A stretch of DNA of 64,000 bases from Druceiella hillmani (GCA_039881145.1 JAYKKI010000006.1:11354501-11418500); one strand, 5' to 3'; counted from the stretch's first letter, positions 45,634 to 57,394 are shown. Program-made: numbers and translations. Notes: a model not told the origin generated them from the sequence alone.

Positions 45634-47994
45634 ATGCCGTTTATATACAAGCCCTCTGAAAACACACGCAAAAGAAAAAAACATACCACCACTGATTTAG
45701 AAAACGCTATACGTGAGGTAAAAGAGGGTGCATCGATACGAAAAACATCTATTAAGTATGGAATCGATAGAAGTACAATAAGACGTTATAAATTGAATGA
45801 AAAAAAACTAAACAAATTTGAAGAAAAAAATAGTCAGTATAAAGAGTCACAAATATTTACTGTTTCTGAAGAAAAACTCCTTGTTGCATATTTACTATCA
45901 TGCAGTAAAATGCATTACGGTCTGACTAGAAAGCAAGCGATGCAATTAGCTTTTGATTTCGCCACGTAAATTCAAAAAAGTTTCCTGATAACTGGTCAAG
46001 AAACCATGCCGCTGGAAAAGACTGGTTTCGTGGTTTTCTTTCCAGAAATCCAGAAGTTAGCTTAAGAACACCTGAAGCCACCAGTTTATCTCGTGCTACG
46101 AGTTTTAATAAAAAAAAATTTAACGACTTCTTTACAAATTTAAAGACCGTGCGTGAAAAATACAACTTCGAAGCCCAAAATATATACAACTGTGACGAAA
46201 CTGGTTGTACGACTGTTCAAACATGTCCAAAAGTGATAGCTAGTAAGAAGTCAAAACAAGTGGGACAAGTCACATCAGCAGATGGAGGAACCACCGTAAC
46301 ACTTTGTTTAGCTGTTAATGCGATTGGGAACGTGATACCTCCTTTTTTTATATTTCCGAGGGTTAGATATAAAGAATATTTTGTATCGGAAGGACCGGAA
46401 GGATCATCTGGAGATGCTTATCCAAGTGGTTGGATGACCACGAAAAGTTTTGTGAAATTCCTTGAACATTTTGCAAAATACTCTCATGCCTCGGAGAACA
46501 ATCGCGTACTCTTGATACTAGATAATCATGAGAGCCATGTAAGCATTGATGCTATTAATTTTGCAAAAAGTAATGGTATCACGTTGTTAACTCTTCCACC
46601 ACACTGCAGTAATAAATTACAGCCACTTGATATTGCAGTTTATTCCTCATTTAAATCCCGATATAACGCGGCTATGAATAACTGGATGTTATCAAATCCA
46701 GGCAAAACGATTACAATATACAATATTCCTGGATTCATTAAAACAATTATGTCTCAAGTATTCAGTCAAAGTAACATATTAAGTGGATTTCAAAAAGCAG
46801 GTATCCATCCATTCAATCCTGACATTTTCACAGACGACGATTTTTTGTGTTCTGCCGTTACGGATAGAGAACTCTCTCAAGAACAACCATCAACAAATGC
46901 ACCAGTTTCTTTAGAGAGTCAGCTTGTTTTCTCCACCCAAGTCCAGGAATCATCCCTTCTTGAACAGAATAACATAAAAAACCCAACCGATTCTCTTCAA
47001 GACTCTGAAAATGATCAGAATATTGGCGATTTTGGTCCTGGTTCTTCTGGCTTAGAACAGCATCAAGAATGTGCCGGCAATCCGGGCACTGTTTCACCAT
47101 CAAACAAAAATTTGGCTAATAATGCTTTATTGACTCCTGAACTGGGATCTCCGTCTGTTTTAGAATTACATGAGAAGTCTCCGCAGCATGTTCCAGATAC
47201 TGCTGAAAACATAAACATTATGAAATCAAATGAATCTGTTAATCGGTGAACTAATTCATCACCAATACCATCTTCTTCAAATCTTATTACTCCAGAAATG
47301 GTGAAACCATTTCCGAAAGCACCTCCGAGAAAGATGGCGCGAAGAGGCCGTCAGCCTGGCAAGACCAAAATACTGGCAATGACGCCCGAGAAGGAAAATA
47401 ACAGTAAATTTCTGACAGAAACTCTAAACGACAGCGAACAACCAAAAAGCAAGCAAAAAGCAACTCAATCCAATATGAAGAATGATGGAATACAAAAACG
47501 GAAGGTTAAGAAAAGAGTTCTTGAAGATAGCGTCTCTGAATCAGAAAATGAAAATGATGCCGATAAAACTAATAAGAAGGTTCTACAAGACCCAAGAGGA
47601 AGAAAAATAATAAAAACCAAACAAAATCCTAAAATAAAACATAACAAAAAAAAGAGTTCCAGAAAAAACTAAAGAAAAGAAAACATTGAAAACTAAACAA
47701 GGTTCAAAACGACCAGCTCAGAGAAACAAAACTGGAAAAGCGAAAAGGACTAAAAATATGAATGATGATAGTGAGACAGAGTGTGAAGATGAAAATGTTT
47801 CGTACGCTGAGAGTTCCAGTGATGGTGATTTTGCAGAGAATCCTGACGTCAATGATCGTTGGTATTGTTTTGTTTGCGAATCAGAAGAAATGATGACCAT
47901 GCGTCTATGTCGTTTATGCCGCAGATATGTCCATGAAATATGTGTAGGACTTACAGATGATATTGACAATGATATTTGTCATGAATGTACCTAA
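45634..47994 (+). pseudogene. pogo 5 transposase: psq HTH, DDE, C-terminal PHD-like finger
   Basis: The ATG at 45634 begins MPFIYKPSENTRKRKKH; the psq HTH has REVKEGASIRKTSIKYGID. A frame change near 45965 is followed by WFRGFLSRNPEVSLR, then the open core 46149-47249 with IYNCDETGCTTV, LLILDNHESH and LQPLDIAVYSSFK (all three catalytic aspartates) and FQKAGIHPFNPDIF. TGA at 47247-47249 lies in frame; another frame change falls near 47645. The tail has WYCFVCESEEMMTMRLCRLCRRYVHEIC...CHEC, a C4HC3 PHD-like finger, and stops at 47994. Three lesions only, so the youngest-looking transposase here. Confidence 0.92.
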
Positions 47995-48761
47995 AATTAA
48001 CATTTTAGACCAGCTGATTGAAAGTAATTATTAATTTAACCTGATTGATGAAACTTACCAAATTGTTAGAATAAGTAGGTATATAATTTAAACCAAATGT
48101 TAAGAACCAAGAAGAAGGTATTTTTAGGTTACCAGGTGACAAAGTAATTATGAAGACTGATTGATGATACTATGTCATAAGAATAAGTATAATAATTTAA
48201 AAATAAGATTAAGAAAGTTTGATAAAAGGATATAATAATTATTTTGACTTGAAATGTTTAAGAAGTTTTGTTAGATTTTTTTTTGTTAAATAAACAGTAG
48301 ATAACTGTGTTTCTTTATAATTTTAGTTTCATTTTGTTGTTTTTTCAAATAAATATGTGATTTAAGCTGTTTATTTTTTATTATCTCCCATAAAAAAAAC
48401 CATGTTCAACTCTCCCCATACCCCGGGTCAAGTGTCCCCTGGAGTGGGGAGAGTGTCAACTCTCAATGAAAAATGGGATATGAGTCATCATATCCCATTT
48501 TTCATTGAAGTATGTATAACATATTTCAGTATTATAAAAGCCAAAAAGTTGATATGCATAAGTAAACACAAATAAATAAGCTAATGTTTAATACTATGAT
48601 TGAATCCCTATGTCTTATTTAAAGAAAATTACGATACTTTAAACAAAAAGTGGTTCAACTCTCCCGGACTTCCCCTATATATAAGTGAATTATTTAAAAA
48701 AAATAATTTTTTAATTTAATTTTCAATGTTTAAACAATTAAATAAAAAATAGCCGAGTCCA

Positions 48762-48779
48762 TATATATACATGTACACC

Positions 48780-48833
<54 letters not shown>

Positions 48834-48875
48834 ATATATATATATATATATCCATATATATATATATATATATAT

Positions 48876-48917
<42 letters not shown>

Positions 48918-48923
48918 GTATAT
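48762..48923. repeat. (AT)n microsatellite with CATATATA interruptions
   Basis: About 160 bp of TA dinucleotide repeats interrupted by C/G. It accounts for three overlapping Tyr/Ile-repeat open frames on the minus strand. It lies in the intron of the orphan transposase. Confidence 0.95.
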
Positions 48924-51107
48924 GTATAATTGCATACTTTGTATTTATGTAGTTTAATAAGAGAATCTTTAGCAGAACCCATAGAAAGTTTTTATTTTTA
49001 GGCAACGACTACCTGTAAACCTGCAGAAAAAACACAAATTATAAGCCAACTTCAAATATTAAAAAACAGGAAGAAGATAAAATAAAACCCGGTAATGAAT
49101 CACAACAGCAATGCGAAAATAATGAAAATGCAGATAAACAGAGAGCAAAACCTTCTCAGGAAGCTATGAAAAATAAGATTGCTCTACTCGAAAAAAATCT
49201 GAATGCTTTGTATTCTGCCAGAGATACTATGCCAAGCCGTGCTGAAGTTGATAAACATATCATTAAGTTGCGCGAGGAAATAAAAACGGTAAAATAGTAT
49301 TTAAACAGGAAGGTTCAAAACGCAGTTGCCCAGAAGAAACACAGGGATGGTATGAAAAGAAAGTTAGAAGATATTTGTCATGAAAATCCAGAAATAAAAA
49401 AAAGACTCTCTGAGGGATTCAGTGGGACGTCCTAATCTTGAAAGCAATCAACCATCACTATTGAAAACAATTGCGGATATAGCTTTATTTGGGAGTGCAG
49501 CAGATGAAGACGAACGGAATCTATTCGCAGCGTAAAAACTTTTTAGATTTGACATTAGTCGCAGTGGGACTATCTTCGTTTGATTCCCAGAAAATCTAAT
49601 TCTGCAGAGGGACGAAGACATGCATCGACAGTCCCTGTTAAGCTCAATCGGGCTCAGATTGATCACCACAAGAGCCACTTAGATAGCAAGTTCGCTGAAA
49701 CATCAATCCATTATTTAGAGAACATAGCATCCATACTTGGACCAGATCAAGTATTTTTCTTATCTCAAGATGATAAAACTCGAGTCCCTATTGGCATAAC
49801 TGAGGCAAATAAGCAAGCACCTCTTCTAATGCACATGGAATATAGAATCAAATTGCCTGATCACGATTGGGTAATCGCTGAGCGTCATAAATTTATACCA
49901 TCTGTTTATACTGGTATCAAAATCACTTCCAGTATGCTAGGACAACCGCAAGCCGTTGGATATTCTGGACCAACATACATAGTTATTCGAAGTGGAAAGC
50001 ATAGTTCATCTACTGCTAATACTCATGCTCAGGATTTCGAAACGCTTCTCGAACTTGAAGAGTTTCGACCATTGGCTAAAACTGACTGACCATGGACTAG
50101 TAAAACCAGTGGTAATCATGACGGTTGATGGAGGGCCAGATGAAAATCCGTGTTATCAAAAAGTCATAGGGTTTGCTATACAACACTTTAAGCGACATGA
50201 TCTCGATGCATTGTTTTTAGCTAGCAATGCTCCTGGAAGAAGTGCGTATAACAGAGTAGAGCGCAGAATGGCTCCTCTTAGTAGGGAACTGGCTGGTGTA
50301 ATATTGCCTCATGACCATTTTGGGTCTCATTTGGATGAACGTGGCGTTACAATTGATGAACATTTAGAAAGATCTAATTTCGAATTTGCAAGAAATGTAT
50401 TAGCTGAAGTATGGAGTAGAATTCATGGCTATAATGTTACTGCAAAATATGTTGGGGCAGGTGTACAAGATCTTCCTGATTTTCCAGACATTAAGTGGTA
50501 TTCAGAACATGTGCGTGAAAGCCAATACTTGCTTCAAATTATAAAATGTAGAAATACAGAATGCTGTCGTCCAAGAAGTGGCCTATTTAGATTACTAGAC
50601 AACAGGTTTCTTACACCGCCTGTTAAAGTAAAACAAACAGTTGATGACTTGGTTTTTGATGAAGGAGGGCAATTTCTTAATCTTCCAGTCAATTTAGCTC
50701 TACGCTTAAGTGCTTTACTCAAAGATTTCCTGCAAATGCCCTATGATTATTTTTGTCCGACGGTAAAATTGAGGCTATCAAGTCGAACGTGCAAAACGTG
50801 TGGTCTTTATCATGCTTCCGTCAAGTCACTAAATCGTCACATCGAAAAGATCCATAAAAAAGTAAACACGCACACTGATAGGAAAGTTAGACCTGTAAGA
50901 GTCGCTGCTTGTCGTGCTAATGAACTGATGTGCATTATTCAAAATTTAGAGCACCATGATGTTGAATGGCTCGATGAGAACGACGTAGACATTCCAAAAT
51001 CGGATGAAAGTGAGCAGACTCACAACATTGAGCAGCAATCCAAGCAATCCGATGTCTTCGAAAACTTAGAATCATGGATTCGGGTTTCATGGACTGAAGA
51101 CTGTTAA

Positions 51108-51449
51108 TTTGAATTTAATATGTGTACCAGAAATTTAAAATAAGTTTGTAATGTTCGTAAGATTATAATATTTTTGTCTCTTACTCTATGTTGAATACCG
51201 TATCAGTAAAATCTAATCTCTATCCTAAATCTATTTTCTTATTTTTAAAATTATAACATTATAATTATAATATTAAAAAAAAACAATACATTCATTGAAA
51301 AATGTTTACGTAAGCATGGGGGAGGGGGTAAGAGCTTTGCTTACTTTTGCTGACAAGGGGGATGGGGGGGGGTAAATAATTGTAATAAATCTGCTTACGT
51401 AATACTTGAACGGCCCCCCCATCCAAAATTCGTAGAATGTCAAAATTAT
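51108..51449 (+). other. 3' region of orphan transposase with G-rich TTACGTAA block
   Basis: 51300-51422 contains TTTACGTAAGCATGGGGG and later CTTACGTAATACTTGAACGG followed by seven C. Such TTACGTAA plus GGGG/CCCC blocks resemble terminal regions of some metazoan DNA transposons; here it may be a remnant insertion or part of the host element's 3' region. Confidence 0.4.
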
Positions 51450-54400
51450 CAGTGGCGGCGCTAGGCGTCGGCGACGTCGGCCACCGCCGACGGCCTCGCG
51501 CCTGAGGGGGCCTCGCAGAAAAACTAGTTACCTATTTATTTTAGGCTTAGGTTTCCGACCCAGAACAATTCGGGAAAAAAGGTAAGCAGATGATAATGAA
51601 TTTCATTATTTAAGAATTGCCCGATGGAAGTGAGTACCTAGTAGGTACTTTACGGGTATTCAGAATCGTCTGTCTGGCAACACTATGAAATGAAAGTTTC
51701 GCCCTAATGAACGTTCTCACAAACACTGCCCGACACGATATCTGTATTGGGTGAAAATGTTTGTAAGTAATGTGTATGGCATTTATCATTTATTTATTTA
51801 TTGAATTCATGGGTGTAAGTAAACCCATGAATGCAATAAATAAATCAGTCATACGTGCAAAAGATCTTAATTTAGCACACATACAAACATAATGTGTGTG
51901 TGCTCTTCACTATGAGCGTCCGATACCGATATCGTATTATCGGGTAGTGTAAAAACGTAAAAACGCCCAACGGCGCACGAGACTCTGAACGGGGAATCCC
52001 CGTATTGTTTAGTTTATTTATCTATATTTCATTTTTCTGTGAGAGTAATTTTCTTCATACGGCAACTCGCAGACTCGCAAGCGCAGTTTCTTTTTATTGC
52101 ATTGTAAAGTCAACACCCCGACGTTCTAGTGCACAGTTCTAGTGGATAAAGTTTTACGTTATTTGTTATTAATTTCATACCTAATGTTAAGTTAAGTAAA
52201 CATCAACTTTTTAACGACTTTAACGAAATTATTTCGTCAAAATCAATAGTTACCTATGTATTTTATAAGTCGTAAATACTCGTAATATTAACCAAGAAAT
52301 AGGTTTGATTTTATATTTACCTAGGTAAGTAAAGTACTACCTACCTACGTACTACCTACCTACTTATTAAAATATAGGTCATCTATTTCTCCATAGAAAC
52401 CGAAATAGAAAACTGAATAGGTACCTACCTACTTATTTTTAAACCTGCGCTAGTGTTTTTTCTCGAGATAATAGAAATATTTCGCCTCTCGATCAATGCC
52501 TTCGAGTATGTTTTGTATGCGTCAAAATTCGTAACAATTATTTTCCGGGTATGTATCCTAATCCATGGGTTTCGTATTTGCACTTTATCCAGGACCTCCC
52601 TGTATAATAATCATCTATCAACTCTTATAATGTCTGAAGGACCCTCTAAAGACAGAGATGTAGGGAGAAAATGAGAATCCGGTGCGTCAAAAAGAAAAAG
52701 AAAGGCTGAAACGGCTATATCGAACCAAGCTCTGAGTTCCAGTATGATGAAATTTCTTAAAAAGCCTTCTTCAGGTGTCACTACTTCAGAGTCATGCGAT
52801 GAATCTTTATTTTCTGAAACAGAACCAGCTTCAGAGTTGAATGAAACTTTAGTCAAATTTCGGATACAGCTTTACCTTCAACATCGAATCTGCTGTGACC
52901 CAAATTTCTGAATCCAATAAAGAGATAGAAAGTGAGTATATGTATGAGTCAGAAAATCAAGAGCAAGAAGTTAATTTAAGCGAGCCATTAATAGACCTAG
53001 ATCCGGGGAAGTGGGTATTGCCACTAAACGATGCGCAGCGCCATGACTTAATTCAAAACGGTCCCGATCAAGACCTAGAGAAATCTGATGAAAATTACCC
53101 AAAAGACCAAAGTAAAAGACATTTTTCTAAATTTCATTTTACTAGAAAATTGAGTAAGGGCGAAACGCAACATCGCAGATGGTTAACTTACTCCATATCT
53201 CAAGATAAAGTTTATTGCTTTCCATGTAGACTTTTTTCACATTTGCAGACACAGATAATAAAAGAAGGATGTTGTGATTGGAAGGATCTGAGTCGGATAT
53301 TGAAAAGACATGAACAAAGTCAAGGACACATGGAGTGCATGATTAAATGGATGGAACTCTTTAAAGGAATCAAACACGGTAAAACAATAGATAAGGATAA
53401 CGAGAGATCGATTAGATATAATAAACTACTTGGCCTCACACTATTTCGCATTTAGAGCTCATCGAGTCGAATCCAAGAAATTGAACGATAGTAAAAACTC
53501 TGGCAATTTTCAAGACTTAGTTAAGTTGTTATCTAAATATGATCCGACACTACGGGAGCATATGCAACGTATTAATGAAAAGCAACTTAAACAACATTAT
53601 CTGAGCCACGACATCCAAAACGAATTAATTACATTAATGTCTAAATTAGTTATTAACGAAATTATACACAGGGTTAAACAAGCAAAATACTACGCAATCG
53701 TGCTCTATTGTACCAGGAATGTAAGTCGTGTTGAACAAATGTCAATAATATTAAGATTTTGCAATTTGTCAACTGGAGCTATAGAGGAACATTTTATTGG
53801 GTTTATTGACGTCGCAGAAACAACAGGAGAGTATTTAACAAAATCAATATTACAAGAACTGGAAAGAAATGATCTAGATATTCAAAACTGTCGAGGACAG
53901 GGATATGATAACGGCGCCAATATGGTCGGAATTAACAAAGGTGTCAGAACAAGAATACTCAATATAAATCCAAGAGCATTATTCACACCATGCGGATGCC
54001 ACAGTTGGAATTTACTTTTGATAGATGCAGCTAACTCTTCAACGACAGCCAAAACATTTTTCGGCTTTATCAATAAAATCTATGTGCTGTTTTCAAAGTT
54101 AAGCAAGCGTTGGGAGATAGTAAAAAGTAAATTAAAATTGACATGTTTTGTAAAAACAATTTGATGATGTCATCGAATGAGTGAATGAACTGAAAAATAA
54201 AACTGATGATTCCGAAACTCTAAGCGACAGTGAAGCAGTCCTGAACGAAATGTTAACTTTTGAGTTTATTGTTGCGATACACGTGTGGTATGAGGTTTTG
54301 CTACGTGTAAACAATATACGTAAACTATGGCAATCGGTTCAAGTCAACTTGAAAGTAGCTATTGATACTTTACGTTCATTTTGTAGCTGGATTCAAGAAT

Positions 54401-55305
54401 TCCGTAACACAGGATTTTAAAAAAGCGTAACAGAAGCTAGATTGTTTGTGGAGAAAAGTACTTATGAAATTCAGTCTCAATTTAAGGAAAAAATAATAAC
54501 CAGGAAAAAACGAATGTTTAGTTACGAACATACTGATGAACCAGTTGAATCTCCTGAAATGCAGTTTTACAATTAGCAATAACTAACTAATTATTTTAAC
54601 ACAATGGTAGATGCTATAACACCGAATGTCGATTTACAGCGCTCAATGAATATTTTGAGCAATTTGGTTTTATTTATGATATCAATTATTTAAAATCTAT
54701 GCCAAGAGAGGATCTTCTCAAACATTGTAATGATTTAGGTACAATACTTCGGGAAGGCGAAAACAGTGACATACAGCCTTTCGAACTATATGAAGAACTT
54801 CAGCTTTTAAAAACTAATTCACTAGACTCTATCAACGACGCGAAACAACTCATCCAATACATTTTAGAAAATAATTTAGAAGAAATATATCCAAATGTTT
54901 ATATTACAATTAGAATCATGCTCACAGTTCCGGTCAGCACAGCTTCCGCTGAGAGAAGCTTCTCAAAGTTGATATTGATAAAAACCTATTTGAGAAGCAC
55001 GATGAGCCAAGACAGACTATCCGCGTTATCAGTTCTGTCAATCGAAGCTGAAATAGCGGCTAGACTTAACTACGACACAATCCTGAAAAAATTCAGTGAG
55101 GCTAAAAGCCGAAAACTTCGACTATTTTAATTTCTATGTGTGCAATTATTTTTTGTCATCATTTTATTAACAATAAAACTCGTTATACTCATAAATTATT
55201 TTATAATTTGGCTCACTTAGTTTAACGGTATTTTTCACTGCGAAGTAAAGAGGCCTCGCGAACTTGATGTCGCCGACGTACACATTTGGTCTAGCGCCGC
55301 CACTG
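51450..55305 (+). mobile_element. DUF4371-type hAT transposon copy 2, full length
   Basis: Ends are CAGTGGCGGCGCTAGG at 51450 and TCTAGCGCCGCCACTG at 55305; the 8-bp duplication AAAATTAT is perfect (51442-51449 and 55306-55313). Same family as 12259-20556 in inverse orientation; it retains the coding region and the unoccupied Helitron site. It sits in the 3' region of the TTAA-flanked composite. Confidence 0.95.
52630..55130 (+). pseudogene. hAT transposase, DUF4371/ZMYM-like branch
   Basis: The ATG at 52630 begins MSEGPSKDRDVGRK, then TGA at 52672-52674 where copy 1 has TGG. After a frame change near 52870 the TTF-type zinc finger region reads HRRWLTYSISQDKVYCFPC. The core has FAFRAHR, SGNFQDLVKLLSKYDP, IGFIDVAETTGEYL, GQGYDNGANMVG (catalytic Asp region) and PCGCHSWNLLLIDAA. 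A degraded middle (54165-54690) follows, then the dimerisation domain TVPVSTASAERSFSKLILIK and LSALSVLSIEAEIA (54925-55070). Two or more frameshifts and several stops. Full domain order survives. Confidence 0.9.
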
Positions 55306-55313
55306 AAAATTAT

Positions 55314-55852
55314 CATGCATGAAGTGCAAAAAGACCGTGTGTAGAGAACATAAAAACGACGTGTGCGATGAATGTATATAATTAGCAAAAATTTAACGAC
55401 TGATTTATTTATTGTATATTTATTTATTGTAGTTAGTTTAAGCGAAAAGTCCCAATTATCCAAATATTAAGACTAAAAGTAGTTTTTCAATTAAATTTCA
55501 GTTTCACTAAATTATCGTCGTATTTGTTATAAACAATAATTTAAATCTCTAACATATGGTCAAAAGTACATGGGCTTAATAAAAAGAAACAGTAATTAAT
55601 TACCACACGTCTTACAGACGTAAGATTATCTTCTCCGGTAGTTAATATATGATTATCGTTCTAAGGTTAATTATCTGATGTTATTTTAGAGTGTGTTTCG
55701 TGCGTGACTGTCAGAATTATATAGGTTTTGATATAGACAATAAAGTTTTATCGCAATCCCTGTACTTTGAGCTTGATTTAAGACAAAATAGTTAAAAAAA
55801 CTAATTGTCAATATATAACCTCAAAAAACATTTAGCCTACAAAGTCCTGTTG
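55314..55852. other. right subterminal region of the composite and flanking sequence
   Basis: No gene. CACACGTCTTACAGACGTAA near 55604 and the right TIR lie at 55600-55666. Past TTAA (55670) the sequence is AT-rich and unassigned. Confidence 0.45.
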
Positions 55853-56640
55853 GGGCAAAATGGGGTATCATTACCCCCATCTTACCCCAACTATTTGATG
55901 TATCTGAAACTAGGTAGGTATGTTTAATTTACACTAATTACAATTAATTTATTTACAGAAAATGGTTCGTAACTATAAGAAAAAGACCAACAAAAGAGAA
56001 TGAGATGAAGTGGCTATCAGAAACGCTATTGAAGATGTGTTGCAAAATAAAAAGGATTAAAAATTAGCAAGTAAATAGAGTCAATTTAGCGAGATAAAAT
56101 GAGAATCGTATTGGCAATATCAAAGTTCCTTTGGGTCCAATGTCAACAGTCTTTACACAAAAAGAAGAACGGGAACTGCAGGAGTTAGCATGTCAATTAG
56201 CAATTGTTAATATGCAAAATAAATTCAGCGAAGACAATGCACAAACTGGTATAGATTCGGTTAAGGGGTTTCTTAAGCGTCATCGAGAATTAAGTCTTCG
56301 AAAAGCTTCACACCCCCCCCCCCGATCCTATCCCTAACCCAAAGAAATCACAGTTCCCAACTCCTTTCAAAAACTCTTTTTTATAGCCTGAAACAGACAT
56401 CACTAAAAAACAAAGAAAAAAGTCATTAATTCGAACGATTGCTACTTCTACACAGTACATGGATTACCAGCGACACCTACACCAAGATAAAAAAGGAAAA
56501 ATAGATACAACTGAAGTTAGAAAGAAAGAGCATGAGGAGAAAGCTAAAGCTAAATTAGCGGCTAACTAAATTAAATAAAGATATAGTAGAGACATTGAGT
56601 TTTGTTTTAATTTTAAAGTAATAAACTCACATCTTTTTAT
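55853..56640 (+). mobile_element. pogo-type element 6, internally deleted
   Basis: TGGGGCAAAATGGGG (55853) followed by inverted CCCCATCTTACCCCA is a terminal-repeat style seen in pogo-like elements. The coding remnant joins the N-terminal HTH region to the C-terminal tail across a run of C. The right TIR was not found, so the right boundary is a guess. Confidence 0.5.
55962..56570 (+). pseudogene. pogo 6 transposase remnant: HTH plus C-terminal tail, catalytic core missing
   Basis: MVRNYKKKTNKRE at 55962 resembles the psq-HTH start, followed by stops. 56131-56337 reads GPMSTVFTQKEERELQELAC and VKGFLKRHRELSLRKASH, the Tc5-type HTH region just before the DDE core. At 56312-56323 a run of C marks the junction to a Lys-rich tail (TIATSTQYMDYQ, RKKEHEEKAKAKLAAN) ending near 56570. 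The whole DDE region is absent. Confidence 0.6.
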
Positions 56641-57254
56641 TTAAAAAATATCTTTATCCTGTCCTTATTTATTAAACCTTTTCAACATTTATGTTTTTTA
56701 TCAATAAATTAGCATAACTCACTGTAAAAAACTTTATCCCGAACTCACAAACTTAGAAGCAGAGCGAACTTTTATTACGAAATAGGGTTCAAACAAGAGG
56801 TCCACAAATAAATTAATAAAAAAAAAATCGAACTGAAACTACATAATTCATGCATTAAATTACTGGCAAAATACCAATATCCATCACACAAAAGCTTTCA
56901 AACTCGTAACATATTTAGTAATAAATTAAAAAATTACATGACATACATAGGGGACATTTACCTTATTATTACAATAAAGTGAAATCAATACCTTATACAC
57001 AAAACACACGACATACAAGTTCAGTTTTACCAAGTAGTAAGATTTACAAAAAACTAATTTCAGTACAAGAGAATGACAAAATTTACAAATTGAGTATATA
57101 ACAAAGCTTAAACTCGAAGCATTATGAAGACACGAATACAATGCAGCCCATTAAAATCCAAGTATTGAGAAATAAGTACATTATTTCCTTAGAGTTATTC
57201 TGCTAATAATTAGTTTTTTATTTTATTTTTATTATTTTTAATCGCACAAAGTTT
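56641..57254. other. AT-rich intergenic sequence
   Basis: No convincing coding sequence; the minus-strand frame 56926-57141 is Cys/Tyr/Val-rich without family resemblance. Confidence 0.5.
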
Positions 57255-57394
57255 TTGCTGAGTGTAAAAATCAATCTATTTGAAAATTTGTTGAGCGTAA
57301 AAATCAATCTATTTGAAAATTTGCTGAACGTAAAAATCAATCTATTTATAAATTTGCTGAGCGTAAAAATCAATCTATTTGAAAATTTGCTAAC
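57255..57394 (+). repeat. 33-bp tandem repeat, four units plus a partial
   Basis: TTGCTGAGTGTAAAAATCAA-type units begin at 57255, 57288, 57321 and 57354, with a partial one at 57387. Few differences between units. Confidence 0.92.

Larger units (their letters stand above)
45111..48675 (+). mobile_element. pogo-type DNA transposon 5, 3.6 kb, nearly complete
   Basis: The left end GGGGGAGTCCGGGAGA (45111) and right end TCTCCCGGACTTCCCC (48675) are inverted with one mismatch; TA flanks both (45109-45110 and 48676-48677). GGGAGAGTTGAAC-type words recur near both ends (45138, 45480; inverted at 45525, 48407, 48655). It sits in the single intron of the orphan transposase gene. Confidence 0.93.
44746..51107 (+). 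pseudogene. orphan DDE-like transposase gene with coiled coil and C2H2 finger
   Basis: Exon 1 starts at ATG 44746 (MSFQIDESKIYQKLFESFKK), has a TAA at 44926-44928 in frame, and reaches donor AAG/GTGAGT at 44982/44983. The acceptor TTTTTAG at 49001 joins [15 protein letters not shown] coding. A coiled coil (IALLEKNLNALYSARD, HIIKLREEI) precedes VGRPNLESNQPSLLKTIADI. The core has VFFLSQDDKTRVPIGI, MTVDGGPDENPCYQ and RVERRMAPLSRELAG, giving candidate D, D and E. A C2H2 finger CKTCGLYHASVKSLNRHIEKIH (about 50790-50855) is near the end. Frame changes near 49070, 49430, 49530 and 50090. Known as an unnamed conserved transposase type in invertebrates; not the piggyBac family. Confidence 0.7.
41683..55666 (+). 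mobile_element. TTAA-flanked composite with piggyBac-like ends and an orphan DDE-like transposase
   Basis: TTAA at 41679-41682 precedes CCCTAGAAAGATAATC; at the other side GATTATCGTTCTAAGG is followed by TTAA (55667-55670), an inverted match with 3 differences in 16. An inner word GACGTATGATTATCTTTTA (41828-41845) resembles the subterminal region of canonical piggyBac, and ATATGATTATC (right) likewise. After removing nested elements (41855-44597, 45111-48675, 51450-55305), about 3.8 kb remains: about 320 bp of 5' region, the gene 44746-51107 and about 700 bp of 3' region. This is the layout of a single autonomous transposon. Confidence 0.75.

Noticed and set aside
48716..49005. Three overlapping minus-strand frames with long Tyr/Ile repeats
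   Set aside because: They are the translation of the (AT)n microsatellite, and the same occurs at 60135-60422.
57255..57394. Possible CRISPR-like array
   Set aside because: Direct tandem units without spacers in an arthropod-type genome; an ordinary minisatellite.
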